64,000 nucleotides of DNA from Acidobacteriota bacterium (GCA_030650395.1 JAUSDY010000074.1:62001-126000); one strand, 5' to 3'; shown: positions 32,918-42,416, numbered from the stretch's first letter. Translations and numbers: made by a program. Notes: a model not told the origin generated them from the letters alone.

Positions 32918-33363
32918 GGGTATGCGACGGTGACGTTGACGCTCGCCGGGGCGAACAGGTTTCCGATGTCGTGAACGCGGGCGCAATAGACCCCGGGGTT
33001 GAGCGTTTGGGTGACGTGGACTGCGCTGCCCGCGGCGGTCGTTACGCTAGCGGACGTCACGCAGTCTTCCGCGCTCGGAGTCCCCAAGCCAACCCCCAAC
33101 ATGACGGTGGCCGGCACGAATTGTCCCTGGACGGTGTTGAGTGTGACGTTGACGGTGCCGTATACGGTCACGGTGAATGAATAGAACGTGTAACCTCCGA
33201 CAGGCACCGTCGCATTGAAGGTGTCCGTGACGGTCGGCGCGGCAGCCGCCGCGGTGGTGGTCGTGGCGGTCGTCGTCGGCGAGGTCGGAGAAGTGAGTTC
33301 CGGCTCGCTGCACGCCGCCAAGGTCACCGTCAGTCCGCAGGCAATGAGGTGGACTATTCTCAT
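32914..33363 (-). CDS. Small exported lipoprotein, tandem paralogue 1
   Basis: 149 residues from the ATG at 33363 (an ATG at 33384 would add seven). Lipobox 'LTVTLAAC'. A Thr/Ala-rich tether of about 30 residues precedes the shared domain: 'SFTVTVYGTVNVTLNTVQG', 'MLGVGLGTPSAEDC' and 'TLNPGVYCARVHDIGNLFAP'. It lies 38 bases after the end of the broken TonB receptor, so the set was probably one transcript with that receptor. Confidence 0.75.
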   Translation of the reverse strand: MRIVHLIACGLTVTLAACSEPELTSPTSPTTTATTTTAAAAAPTVTDTFNATVPVGGYTFYSFTVTVYGTVNVTLNTVQGQFVPATVMLGVGLGTPSAEDCVTSASVTTAAGSAVHVTQTLNPGVYCARVHDIGNLFAPASVNVTVAYP

Positions 33364-33401
33364 TTCGTAAACTCGCAGGGACACATCTTGGGTTGTCCTT
33401 C

Positions 33402-36057
33402 CTAGAACCTAATCGACAAGAAGGCGGAGGGCGTGAGTTTTAGGAGGCCGATGTTGTTCTCGACAACCTCGCCCTCGACGCTCGTGAATTCCTTGTACCA
33501 AACGTTGCTGCGGTTATAGGCATTGAAGGCGCTGACGCCGATTGTTGCGCTGCGGCCGCCGTCGCCGAAGCGCCAGGAGTAGTTCGCCGCCAGGTCGAGT
33601 CGGTGGTACGCGGGCAACCGAACACCGTTCTTCGCACCAACGACGACCCGGTCGATCGTGATCTCGCCCAGCGGCCCCTGGCGGGTCACCGCCTCAGTTC
33701 CGATCGGCTCAGTGTACGGTCGTCCAGTGGAGAAGATCCACGTCCCGGAGAAGGTCCATCGGTTCAGTTGAAACGTGTCGACGAGCTTGAGCTCGTGCGT
33801 CCGATCGTGATCGGCGACGAAGGCGCCCGACAGGTCGGGGAAGTCGTAGGTGACGCGGCTCAGGGTGTAGCTGACCCAACCGGTGTGCCGTCCCACTTTG
33901 CGCTGCGCCAGCGCCTCGAGTCCCCTGACCCTTCCTTCCCCGTGATAGAAGAACTGCGACAGGTCCACGCCTTCGGTGGAACCCAGGACGCGGGGCGCGA
34001 GTTGTGACAGATCGGAGAGGTCGCGTGCGAAGAGCTCAGCGTCCACGAGCAGCCGGCTGGTCTCGTACGTGGCGCCCGCCGCCATGTTGGTGGACGAGGC
34101 GACCGGGACCGTCGAGTCGTCCGACAATGCCCAGAACTCACGATTGCCCTGAAGCACGTCTTCGCGGGCGAGCCGGCTGACAAACTGGTTGTAGCGGCCC
34201 CACGCCCCTTTGAAGCGAAGGGTATCGGTGGCGAGAAACGTGGCACTCAGTCGCGGTTCGATGTAGCGCTCATCGGTTCCCGAGAACTGGCTGAGTCGCA
34301 CGCCCGGCGTCGCAAAAAAACGCCGGCCAAACATCAACCGGTGCTGGGCGTACAGTGAGGTGACATCACCGCTGGTCGTGCGATTGAGCTGGCTGGTTAA
34401 CGCGTTTGCGGTGGACGCATCGGAACCGGGGGCGCCAACCTGGCTGTTTTCCAGGGTGTAGCCGACGCGACTACGCGTGCGTTGCACGCCTAAGGTGAGT
34501 TCCTGGGCCGTGCTGAACGTGATCGGCATGTCGACCTTGATCGTCGTATCGTCGACGACGTTGAGCTCGCCTGAATTACCTTGCCGGCCACCGAGGCTCG
34601 ATGCTCGCTGCGACAAGGAGTCGAAATCGGACCGGCCAAAGGTCGCGGTGGTTCTGACGCGGGATCCCCATTCGCGATTCCACCGCCCGCTGACGCCTGT
34701 GTTACGGAAATCACGGATGTCGGTGATGTTAAGGTTACCGCCGCCGCCCAACGTAATGCCTCGTGCGGCCAGCCGCTCGAGAACTAATGCAGGCAATTGC
34801 AGATCTCTCGAGTTGTCGAGGTCGTCGTTTCCCACGTACGCAGTAAGAGTCAACTAATCGCGGCTCGACGGACGAAATTCGAAGCGGCCATTCATGTCGT
34901 CGAAATTCGATCGCGGCTGCGAGTTGAAGGTCGCCGCAAACCGGCCGCAAACCGGCCGCCCGGCGGTCCGCCGCCAGGCGCTCCGCCGGCCGGCGAACGT
35001 TGCGTATTGACAAGGCCGAGAATGCGGTCGTACAGCGGGCTCTGAAACGACCGCGATGAGCGAAGAGAAGTGACGCGGCCGACCCGAGCGGGACTTCGAG
35101 CACGCCGTCGGCGCTCAATAGACTTGCACCGACGGTGCCGCGCACTTTGCCGGGCCGCGCGTTGCCACGAATTTCCGTCAAGCTGGACAGGCGCCCGCCA
35201 TAACGAGCTTCATAGCCGCCTTTGCTCAGTTCCACCGTGTCGATTGCGTCCATATTGAACGCGCTGAAGTATCCGAACAGATGGTCAACGCTGTAGACGG
35301 TGAAGCCGTCGTAGTCGACGAGGTTCTGATCGGGCGTCCCGCCTCTCACGAAGAGACCGGAGGACGTCTCGTTGCTGCTGACGCCTGGTAGCAACTGCAG
35401 CGCGCGGAAGATGTCGCGTGTGCCGAGACTCGGCAGCGCCGTGACTTGCTCCGGGGCCAGCCTGACCTTCCCGGCTTCCGTGGACGTGCTCATCATGGGC
35501 AACGTCGCAGTCACGGTGACTTCGGACGATACCGTCGGCGTGCCGTCAGCGGCATAGGTGACGAGGTCGGTCGTGCCACCACTGGAGGGTGATGCACCGG
35601 CGCGCGACGTCTCGGCCGGCGCGACCACGGCAGGTCGCGGCGGCGGCTCCGGCTGTGGGTTAGAGAGGGTCCCTGCGAGACTGACGTCAATCTGTTCAAC
35701 CCAACGCGTCACGAGGCTGTACGCGCGACCGAGAACCCGGGCACCCAGGGAGACATCGACCGCAACACGGATGCCGGGCTTCACGTCAACAAAGGCGTAT
35801 CGTCCGGCCTCGTCGGTCGTCGCTTTCAAATTGAGATCCGTAATCGCGACCGTCACTCCGGCAGCAGGACTGCCATCGGCCCAGCGTACGGTGCCTTCGA
35901 CCCGGACCTGTGCGCTGGCCTCGCCGCACCAGACCAAGGAAAGTACTAAGGTCAGCAGCAGCACGTGTCGCCGGCGACGACAAGCGTGAAGGACAGACGT
36001 CACCTGCGGAGGTCTGGAAGTGTGCGCAACAGGAGACAAAAGGGATGCTCGTGACAT
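33402..36057 (-). pseudogene. TonB-dependent receptor, broken by two frameshifts and a stop
   Basis: The N-terminal part (36057 to about 35060) has a signal peptide, a carboxypeptidase-regulatory domain ('VEGTVRWADGSPAAGVTVAI') and a plug with 'RDIFRALQLLPGVSSNETSS'. The barrel continues in other frames and finally from 34853 to 33402, ending in Phe. Three lesions are visible: a one-base-type shift near 35055 ('SLLFAHR' should continue into 'SRSFQSPLYDRIL'); an 11-base tandem duplication (GCAAACCGGCC twice, 34937-34958) that shifts the frame; and an in-frame TAG at about 34854-34858 between 'FEFRPSSRD' and 'LTLTAYVGN'. Everything else is well kept, so decay is recent or the assembly is poor here. 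Confidence 0.85.
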
Positions 36058-36105
36058 GGGTGCCACCGGCTCATGCAAGCATGCAGCCTCTGAGCGGTGA
36101 GCAAC

Positions 36106-36133
36106 GTTAAGAGCAAGTTAAGAAATTGTTAAG
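36106..36133 (-). promoter_or_regulatory. Three CTTAAC direct repeats at 11-bp spacing (PhoB/OmpR-type operator)
   Basis: On the plus strand GTTAAG occurs at 36106, 36117 and 36128, exactly 11 bases apart, about 50 bases upstream of the receptor start. This period is that of OmpR/PhoB-family response-regulator sites, and TTAAC(A)-type half sites are known for PhoP. The rest of 36058-36262 shows no gene. Confidence 0.65.
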
Positions 36134-36262
36134 CAGCCATTACATTCGCCACACGACTGCGAACTCATCGTCGTTCGACATGAAATGGCTACTTCGTCGG
36201 CGGCGTTGGCGATCTCAGCGTTTAGCTCGTGTCGAGGGGAAGGTGCGTTCGCTTACCGTGAG

Positions 36263-36835
36263 TTACCGAAGGCGCGATCCGGGCTTTACGACGGGAATGC
36301 CCTGCTTGCAGAGAGGGCACTCCTCCGCCTGGTAGCTCGGCACCGCCATCGAGAGCAGCGCGTGGAACGGCACCCCGAGGTCCTGCTTGCCGCCGCTGCG
36401 ATCGACGATCCCGCAGGCGCCGACGACAACCGCGCCGGCCGCGCGCGCGACGTCCATGGTTTCGCGCGTCGAGCCGCCGGTCGTGACGACGTCTTCGACA
36501 ACGAGCACTTTTTCGCCCGGGTCGAGCGCGAAGCCGCGCCGCAATGTCAGCGTGCCGTCCTGCCGCTCGGCGAAAATCGCGCGCACGCGGAGCGCGCGGC
36601 CGACCTCCTGGCCGATCACGATGCCGCCGAGCGCGGGTGACAGCACGGTCGCGGCGCCGAGCGATCGGACCCTGACACCCAGGGCGGCGCCGAGCACTTC
36701 CGCATCACGCGGATGCTGAAGGACGAGCGCGCATTGCAAGTAGCTGGGGCTGTGCAATCCTGATGAGAGGCGGAAATGGCCGTCGAGCAGGGCGCCGGAG
36801 CGGCGAAACAGGGCTAAAAGGTCGGCTTCGGTCAT
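36263..36835 (-). CDS. pyrE: Orotate phosphoribosyltransferase
   Basis: 190 residues. PRPP motif 'VLVVEDVVTTGGST', plus 'HFRLSSGLHSPSYLQCAL' at the start and 'LSPALGGIVIGQEVGRAL'. It converts orotate and PRPP to OMP in pyrimidine synthesis. The C terminus has 'EECPLCKQGIPVVKPGSR', a Cys pair found in the longer bacterial PyrE group. No pyrimidine neighbours. Confidence 0.95.
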   Translation of the reverse strand: MTEADLLALFRRSGALLDGHFRLSSGLHSPSYLQCALVLQHPRDAEVLGAALGVRVRSLGAATVLSPALGGIVIGQEVGRALRVRAIFAERQDGTLTLRRGFALDPGEKVLVVEDVVTTGGSTRETMDVARAAGAVVVGACGIVDRSGGKQDLGVPFHALLSMAVPSYQAEECPLCKQGIPVVKPGSRLR

Positions 36836-36979
36836 CGGACGGTAGTATAAGCGCCGCCAACCGAACCCTTGGCGGCCCTGCCACGTCTATGATGAAGGCT
36901 GAACTTCCCGGCTTGCGGCACCGCTTTTGCTGTTGCCCCGGTGCTGGCCAGCAATATCCCTTGATTGGAGTAATAGGTG

Positions 36980-38578
36980 ATGCGTTTTGACAAGCGATTT
37001 TGCGCCCGGATGGCCGTGGCGACCGGCCTGATGGCGTCGGTGGTGTCCGTTTTCGGGCTGTCGGCTGTTCACGCCCAGACAACGGCGGCAACAGCCCCGG
37101 GTGCCCAGGCGCCCGTGCGGCGCATGAGCATCGATGATGCGGTGGCGACCGCCCTGGAACAGAATCTCGACCTGCAGGTGCAGCGCATCAATCCGCAACT
37201 GCGCGACCTCGATACCAGTGTGTTCCAGGCTAGCTACACGCCGAACTTCGTGTCGACGCTCAGCACATCCGACTCGAGGCAGCCGTCGACGAGCGTCCTC
37301 TCGGGCGCGGCCACCGGCATCACCCTGGGCCAGTCGCTGGCCAACGCCGGCGTGAGCTCACTGACGTCCTGGTACGGTGGCAGCTACGACGTGCGGTGGA
37401 ACAACAACCGCAACACGACCAACAACCAGTTCTCGACGTTTAATCCGCAGTTGACCTCGTCGGTGAGCGCCTCGTACGTCCAGCCGCTGTTGCGCAACTT
37501 CAGGATCGACGGCACCCGCCAGCAGCTGCTGGTGAGCCAGAAGAACAAGGAGATTTCGGACGTTCAGCTGCTGCAATCGATCGCCGTCACGGTGCGCAAC
37601 GTCAAGAACGCGTACTACGACCTGATGTATGCGATCGGCAATCTCGGCGTGCAGCGGCAGTCGCTCGACTTGGCGCGGCAGTCGCTCAAGGACAATCGCG
37701 CCCGCGTCGAGATCGGCACCATGGCGCCGCTCGACATCGTGCAGGCGGAAGCCGAAGTGGCGACCCGCGAAGAATCGGTGATTCTCGCGGAAGCGGCGAT
37801 CGAGCGCGCGCAAGACACCGTCCGCACGCTCGTCTACAACCCCGCGCAGCCGGACTTCTGGAGCGCGCGCCTCGAGCCCACGGAAACGGTGACGTTCGTG
37901 CCGACCACGGTCGATGTCGACGCGGCGGTGAGAAACGCGCTCAGCCAGCGCACCGACATCACCGCGGCGCGCAAGTCGCTCGAGGCCAACGACGTCAACA
38001 TCCGCTACTTCCAGAACCAATCGCTGCCTGACGTGACCGCGCAGGTCAATTACAACGCGCGCGCCACCGGCGGTCTGCAGGTCACGCGAGGCCGCGACCC
38101 GGCCACGGGCTTTCCCAACGACCAGATCCTGTCGAGTGTTGGGAGGAGCTTCTTCAGCACGCTCGGCAACACGTTTGCGGGCGACTTTCCGGGCTGGTCG
38201 CTGCAGGTGGATATCGCCTACCCGCTTGGACGGTCGAGCACCGAGGCGCAGCTCACCCGCGCGCGGCTGCAGAACACCCAGGCCGAAAAGCAGCTGGCGG
38301 TCACCGAGCTGCAGGTCGCGTCGCAGGTGCGCGAGTTCGCGCGCCAGGTGCAGACCAACGCCAAGCGCGTCGACGCGACCCGGTCGTCGCGGGTGCTGGC
38401 CGAGCGCCGGCTCGAAGCGGAAGAGAAGAAATACCAGGCAGGCATGACGAGCAGCTTCTTCGTGCTGCAGGCGCAGCGCGACCTGAACCTCGCGCGCAAC
38501 AGCGAGCTGCTCGCGCTCGTCGAGTACGCGAAGTCGGTCGTCAACTACTCCGCCGTGCAACAGGCGCCGCTCTTCTAG
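36980..38578 (+). CDS. TolC-family outer-membrane channel protein
   Basis: 532 residues from the ATG at 36980 (a GTG sits directly before it); GGAG lies nine bases upstream. Signal peptide to 'AVHAQ'. Two TolC/OEP halves are seen as 'MSIDDAVATALEQNLDLQVQ', 'NAYYDLMYAIGNLGVQRQSL', 'APLDIVQAEAEVATREESVI' and 'FVLQAQRDLNLARNSELLAL'. It forms the outer-membrane duct of an efflux or export system, but the inner-membrane partner is not adjacent. The stop codon is followed at once by a 10-bp repeat array. Confidence 0.92.
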   Translation: MRFDKRFCARMAVATGLMASVVSVFGLSAVHAQTTAATAPGAQAPVRRMSIDDAVATALEQNLDLQVQRINPQLRDLDTSVFQASYTPNFVSTLSTSDSRQPSTSVLSGAATGITLGQSLANAGVSSLTSWYGGSYDVRWNNNRNTTNNQFSTFNPQLTSSVSASYVQPLLRNFRIDGTRQQLLVSQKNKEISDVQLLQSIAVTVRNVKNAYYDLMYAIGNLGVQRQSLDLARQSLKDNRARVEIGTMAPLDIVQAEAEVATREESVILAEAAIERAQDTVRTLVYNPAQPDFWSARLEPTETVTFVPTTVDVDAAVRNALSQRTDITAARKSLEANDVNIRYFQNQSLPDVTAQVNYNARATGGLQVTRGRDPATGFPNDQILSSVGRSFFSTLGNTFAGDFPGWSLQVDIAYPLGRSSTEAQLTRARLQNTQAEKQLAVTELQVASQVREFARQVQTNAKRVDATRSSRVLAERRLEAEEKKYQAGMTSSFFVLQAQRDLNLARNSELLALVEYAKSVVNYSAVQQAPLF

Positions 38579-38733
38579 GAAGGTTCAGAAGGGTTCAGAA
38601 AGGTTCCGAAGGGTTCAGAGGGGTTCGAACCTTTCAGAACCTTTCAGAACCTTTCAGAACCTTTCAGAACCTTTCAGAACCTTTCAGAACCTTTCAGAAC
38701 CTTTCAGAACCACTCAGAACCCTTCAGAACCGA
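38578..38733. repeat. 10-bp array (GGTTCAGAAG / AGAACCTTTC) in inverted halves
   Basis: Five units in GGTTCAGAA orientation then about eleven in TTCAGAACCT orientation, forming a very long hairpin of 150 bases. It fills the gap between tolC and the GT2 gene. Confidence 0.93.
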
Positions 38734-38748
38734 ACTAAACTGTCGTCC

Positions 38749-39585
38749 GTGCCCGTCACGGCCACAGTCATCGCCTTCAACGAATCCGCCAACCTGCGGG
38801 CCGCGCTCGAATCGGTGTCGTGGGCCGACGAGATCGTCGTGGTCGATAGCGAAAGCACGGACGATACCGCCGCGATCGCGCGCGGGTTTACCGACAAGGT
38901 GATGGTGCGGCCGTGGCCCGGCTACATCGCGCAAAAAAACTTCGCGGCCGAACACGCCGCGCACGACTGGATCCTCTCGCTTGACGCCGACGAGCGCATC
39001 TCGCCGGCGCTGGCAGAGGAGATCCGCGAGGTCGTGCGGCAGCCCGGGGCCCCCGCCACGCGGACTTTGCGTGGTGGGGTGGAGCCGCCGTCCGCGGCGG
39101 GCTATCGCATGCCGCGCGTCACGTTTCATCTCGGCCGGTGGATCCGCTCGACCGACTGGTATCCGGATTACCAGCTCCGCCTCTACGATCGGCGGCGGGC
39201 GCGGTGGGCCGGGCGCTACGTCCACGAATCGGTGAAGGCCGATGGCCCGGTCGTGGATCTGAAAGGCGAGATCCTCCACTACGCGTATCGCGACCTCGCG
39301 CACCACTTCCAGACCATGGACCGCTACACGACCTTGGCGGCGCGGCAGATGTTCGAGGACGGGCGTCGCGCGGGGCTGCTGGACCTGGCGGTGCATCCGC
39401 CGGCGGCATTTCTGCGCAACTATGTGCTGCGGGGCGGCTTTCGCGACGGCATCCCCGGATTGATCGTCTCGGCGATGAATGCCCGTTACGTGGGCCTGAA
39501 GTTTGCGAAACTCTGGGAGCTGTGTTCGCCCTCCACATCGACACCGCGCGCACCTGGCGCGGGGGACAACAACAAGTCCTTCTGA
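38749..39585 (+). CDS. Glycosyltransferase family 2 (WaaE/KdtX-like)
   Basis: 278 residues, GTG start 15 bases after the repeat array. 'VTATVIAFNESANLRAALES', 'EIVVVDSESTDDTAAIA', the metal-binding 'LSLDADERISP' and 'WYPDYQLRLYDRRRARW' fit the LPS-core beta-glycosyltransferase group. Residues about 98-112 ('QPGAPATRTLRGGVEP') are encoded by the same palindromic element as in dxr. Its last 64 bases overlap the next glycosyltransferase. Confidence 0.9.
   Translation: MPVTATVIAFNESANLRAALESVSWADEIVVVDSESTDDTAAIARGFTDKVMVRPWPGYIAQKNFAAEHAAHDWILSLDADERISPALAEEIREVVRQPGAPATRTLRGGVEPPSAAGYRMPRVTFHLGRWIRSTDWYPDYQLRLYDRRRARWAGRYVHESVKADGPVVDLKGEILHYAYRDLAHHFQTMDRYTTLAARQMFEDGRRAGLLDLAVHPPAAFLRNYVLRGGFRDGIPGLIVSAMNARYVGLKFAKLWELCSPSTSTPRAPGAGDNNKSF
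39045..39083. repeat. Palindromic element inserted in frame in the GT2 gene
   Basis: Stem CCCCGCCACGC, loop GGACTTT, stem GCGTGGTGGGG. Partner of 24895-24943, with one compensated base pair. It is inserted in the opposite orientation relative to its host gene. Confidence 0.85.
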
Positions 39586-40613
39586 CCGTGCTCGGCCTTC
39601 GGGCGCGGGGCCACCGGGCGGTGCTGGTCGCGCACCCCGAGGGCGAGCTCTATCGCCGCGCGTCGGAGGGCACCGACTTGCTGCCGCTCGCGCCGATCAA
39701 CGAGGTCGATCTCGCCACCGCCTGGCGCTTCTCCCGCATCGTCCGCCAGTGGTCGCCGGCGATCGTGCATGCGCACGATCCGCATGCGGTCGCGATGGCG
39801 GGGCTGGCGCTGTCGTTCGCGGCGCCGACGCCGCGGCCGAAGATCGTAGCGTCGAGACGTGTTGATTTTCACCTCCAGGCGCATGCGTTCTCGCAGTGGA
39901 AGTACCGCCAGGTCGACGGCTTCATCGCGGCGTCACACGCGATCCGCGACATTCTTGTGCAAGACAAGATTCCGGCGGGCCGGATCGCCGTCGTGCACGA
40001 CGGCATTGACATCGAGAAGATTGAGAACCGCCCGGTGATCGATATTCACGCGGAGTACTGGCTGCCTCACGGCGTGCCGGTGATCGTCAATGTCGGCGCG
40101 CTGGTCGGGCACAAGGGGCAGAAGCACCTGATCGATGCGATGCCGATCGTGGTGCGCGAAGTGCCGGATGCGCACCTGGTGATCTTCGGCGAAGGCGACC
40201 TGCGCGCGCCGCTCGAGCGGCAGGTCAAGCACCTCGGGCTCGAGAAGCGTGTGTTGCTGCCAGGCTTCAGGGAGGATGTGCTGTCGCTCGTGAAGTCGGC
40301 CGACCTCTTCGTGATGAGTTCGGTCACCGAAGGGCTCGGGTCGGCGGTGCTCGACGCGATGGCGATGCGGCTGGCTGTCGTCGGCACGCGCGCCGGGGGC
40401 ATTCCGGAGGCGGTGGTGCCCGGCGAGACGGGCGAGCTCGTCGAGCCTGGCGATGCCAAGGCTTTGGCAGCGGCGATGGTGAAGCTGCTGAAGAACAGGG
40501 AGCTGCGCCAGGCCTACGGTGAGGCCGGCTGCGCCCGGGTGAGAGATCTGTTCGGGGTTGATCGGTTAGTCGAAGGTACTCTCGCCGCGTATCACCGTTT
40601 CAGCGAGGGCTGA
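39522..40613 (+). CDS. Glycosyltransferase family 4
   Basis: 363 residues from the GTG at 39522 (GGGAG just before), inside the end of the GT2 gene. 'IDTARTWRGGQQQVLLTVLG' is the acceptor loop, 'NVGALVGHKGQKHLIDAMP' and 'LVKSADLFVMSSVTEGLGSA' the GT-B nucleotide-sugar side with the E-x7-E motif ('TEGLGSAVLDAM'). With the GT2 enzyme it probably acts in lipopolysaccharide core synthesis on the cytoplasmic face. Its TGA stop lies in the left terminal repeat of the RAYT element. Confidence 0.92.
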   Translation: MFALHIDTARTWRGGQQQVLLTVLGLRARGHRAVLVAHPEGELYRRASEGTDLLPLAPINEVDLATAWRFSRIVRQWSPAIVHAHDPHAVAMAGLALSFAAPTPRPKIVASRRVDFHLQAHAFSQWKYRQVDGFIAASHAIRDILVQDKIPAGRIAVVHDGIDIEKIENRPVIDIHAEYWLPHGVPVIVNVGALVGHKGQKHLIDAMPIVVREVPDAHLVIFGEGDLRAPLERQVKHLGLEKRVLLPGFREDVLSLVKSADLFVMSSVTEGLGSAVLDAMAMRLAVVGTRAGGIPEAVVPGETGELVEPGDAKALAAAMVKLLKNRELRQAYGEAGCARVRDLFGVDRLVEGTLAAYHRFSEG

Positions 40614-41745
40614 TTGGGGTCAGGTCAAGAAAATCACAGTTTGGGATGACTGGGGACAGGTCACACAGCCCGAATGACGTCACGAGCGCCGCAGATTCTT
40701 CCACGCCGTCGGCGCGACTCTGATTCAGTTTCTGCAACTCGGCAGACCCGTCATCTTGAATGTCGGCCTGTTTTTGATGATTTGGCAGCGGCCCGCCCTT
40801 TGAAGGTGTCGAGGCATGCCTCGACGACCTCGACTCCAACCTCCGGGCGCGATCCATCACGTAATGTCTCGCGGTAATCGCAAGTCCTCGATCTTCGAGG
40901 ACGATTATGACCGCGATCGCTTTCTCGATATCGTCAGGGACGCCTGTGAGAGTTACGCAGTTCTCTGCCTGGCGTATTGCCTGATGGGAAACCACTACCA
41001 TCTGGTTCTTGAGCCGCCGCGCTCCAATCTGTCATGGATGATGCGGGACGTGAACGGCGAATACGCGCAGTACTCGAATCGGCGGCATGGCCGCACCGGC
41101 CACGTCTTCGAGGGTCCATTCACGTCGATACCGGTCGAGAACGACCACTACTTACGAACGGTCGTGAAATACGTGGTCACGAATCCGATCGCCGCCGGTC
41201 TTGTGCAAGACGCCTCGGGCTGGGATTGGAGCAGCTATCGCGCAACCGCGGGACTGTCTGAACCGCCGGTATTTCTCAATCTCGATTGGATGGAAGTTAT
41301 TTTCGGAAGCCACGCAGGGCCTGAATGTCAAGCCAGGTACCGCACCTTCATCGACGAACCGTTCAACATCAATGATGAAAAGCAACTCGAACTGTTGATG
41401 GGATCGCCCGCCTTTGAAATCTCCGTTCGCTCTTACGTTGGGGCCTCCATGTACAGGATGGCGCTGCCGAAGGCCTACCGTGCGCTCGCCAGGCCCACCT
41501 TGGCGAATCTGTTCAGCACTGTTGGCTGGACGAGGCCGGAACGAGATCAAATGATTCGCCGGGCGCACGTACTGCACGGTTATCAGTTGTCAGAAATTGC
41601 AACCTACCTGGGAATGCATCCCAACAGCATGAGCAAGGTCCTGAGGCGCCTCAAGGACATCAGATCTGGAACCGCGAGGGCAAAGTCAAATGGGACCTGT
41701 CCCTAATCATCCCAAACTGTGATTTTCTTGACCTGACCCCAATCA
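40611..41745 (+). mobile_element. RAYT-type element with 52-bp terminal inverted repeats
   Basis: The left end (40611-40662) and the right end (41694-41745) are inverted copies: TGATTGGGGTCAGGTCAAGA, then AAATCACAGTTTGGGATGA, near-perfect, then a less exact GGGACAGGTC. They enclose one transposase gene. The insertion sits exactly between the ends of two convergent genes. Confidence 0.88.
40816..41706 (+). CDS. REP-associated tyrosine transposase (Y1 HUH family)
   Basis: 296 residues. HUH motif 'LMGNHYHLVLEPP' (H-Y-H) and the catalytic-Tyr region 'VKYVVTNPIAAGLV', with the family's 'PGAIHHVMSRGNRKSSIFED' at the start. The C-terminal 60 residues have a helix-turn-helix ('YQLSEIATYLGMHPNSMSKV'), a feature of the longer RAYTs. 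These enzymes cut single-stranded DNA at REP-type hairpins; the inverted repeats at its ends are the likely targets. It appears intact. Confidence 0.93.
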   Translation: MPRRPRLQPPGAIHHVMSRGNRKSSIFEDDYDRDRFLDIVRDACESYAVLCLAYCLMGNHYHLVLEPPRSNLSWMMRDVNGEYAQYSNRRHGRTGHVFEGPFTSIPVENDHYLRTVVKYVVTNPIAAGLVQDASGWDWSSYRATAGLSEPPVFLNLDWMEVIFGSHAGPECQARYRTFIDEPFNINDEKQLELLMGSPAFEISVRSYVGASMYRMALPKAYRALARPTLANLFSTVGWTRPERDQMIRRAHVLHGYQLSEIATYLGMHPNSMSKVLRRLKDIRSGTARAKSNGTCP

Positions 41746-41749
41746 TCAC

Positions 41750-42397
41750 TCAGCGGCGAGACATCCATTCCGCAAGATCGGTGTGTCCTTTCTCCCGCGC
41801 CAGATCGATGCTGCTCTGCCCTGCTTCATTGGCCTGATGCGGGTCGGCGCCGTGCTTGATCAGTAATTCTGCCAGCGCGCGGTTGCCGTTGGTGCCCGCT
41901 TCGTGCAGCGGCACAAACCCCTGCTGCTGCGGGACGTTGGGATCGGCGCCAGCCTCGAGCACCGCGCGCACGATGTCGAGGTTCCGGCTCGCCGCCGCGG
42001 CGTGGATCGGCTGTACCTTGAACGAATTCTTCGCGACCGCGTGCACATCAGCGCCGGCCGCGATCAGCGCGCGGACCGCGGCCAGCTGCCCGAAAAAGGC
42101 GGCCAGGCCGAGCGGATAGAAGCCATCCTGCGAGTACGCCGACACCCGCGACGGGTCCTCTCTCAACAACCCCGCAATGCGATCGACCTTGCCGAGCGCG
42201 CTGGCCTCGAAGATGTCGATCGGCGCGCCCTTCTCGACCAACAGCTGGGCGACGTCAGCCTTGCCGTGATACACCGCCAGCAGAATGGCCGACACGCCGT
42301 TGGCATCCCGCGCCGAGAGCTGCGTCCGGTCGCGTTCGACGATGGCGCGCACCTCGTCGAGGCGGCCGCCCTTGATCGCATCAAACAGTTCCTGCAT
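41750..42397 (-). CDS. Ankyrin-repeat protein
   Basis: 215 residues from the ATG at 42397. Five to six ankyrin repeats: 'DANGVSAILLAVYHGKADVA', 'QDGFYPLGLAAFFGQLAAVR', 'FKVQPIHAAAASRNLDIVRA', 'QQGFVPLHEAGTNGNRALAE' and 'AGQSSIDLAREKGHTDLAEW'. No signal peptide, so a cytoplasmic protein-protein adaptor is likely. Its stop codon lies four bases beyond the right end of the RAYT element. Confidence 0.92.
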   Translation of the reverse strand: MQELFDAIKGGRLDEVRAIVERDRTQLSARDANGVSAILLAVYHGKADVAQLLVEKGAPIDIFEASALGKVDRIAGLLREDPSRVSAYSQDGFYPLGLAAFFGQLAAVRALIAAGADVHAVAKNSFKVQPIHAAAASRNLDIVRAVLEAGADPNVPQQQGFVPLHEAGTNGNRALAELLIKHGADPHQANEAGQSSIDLAREKGHTDLAEWMSRR

Positions 42398-42416
42398 GTG
42401 CCTCGCCTGACCAATG

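Noticed and set aside
38578..38733. Possible CRISPR array
   Set aside because: Units are contiguous 10-bp words with no spacers, and no cas genes are present anywhere in the window. The same holds for the other arrays.
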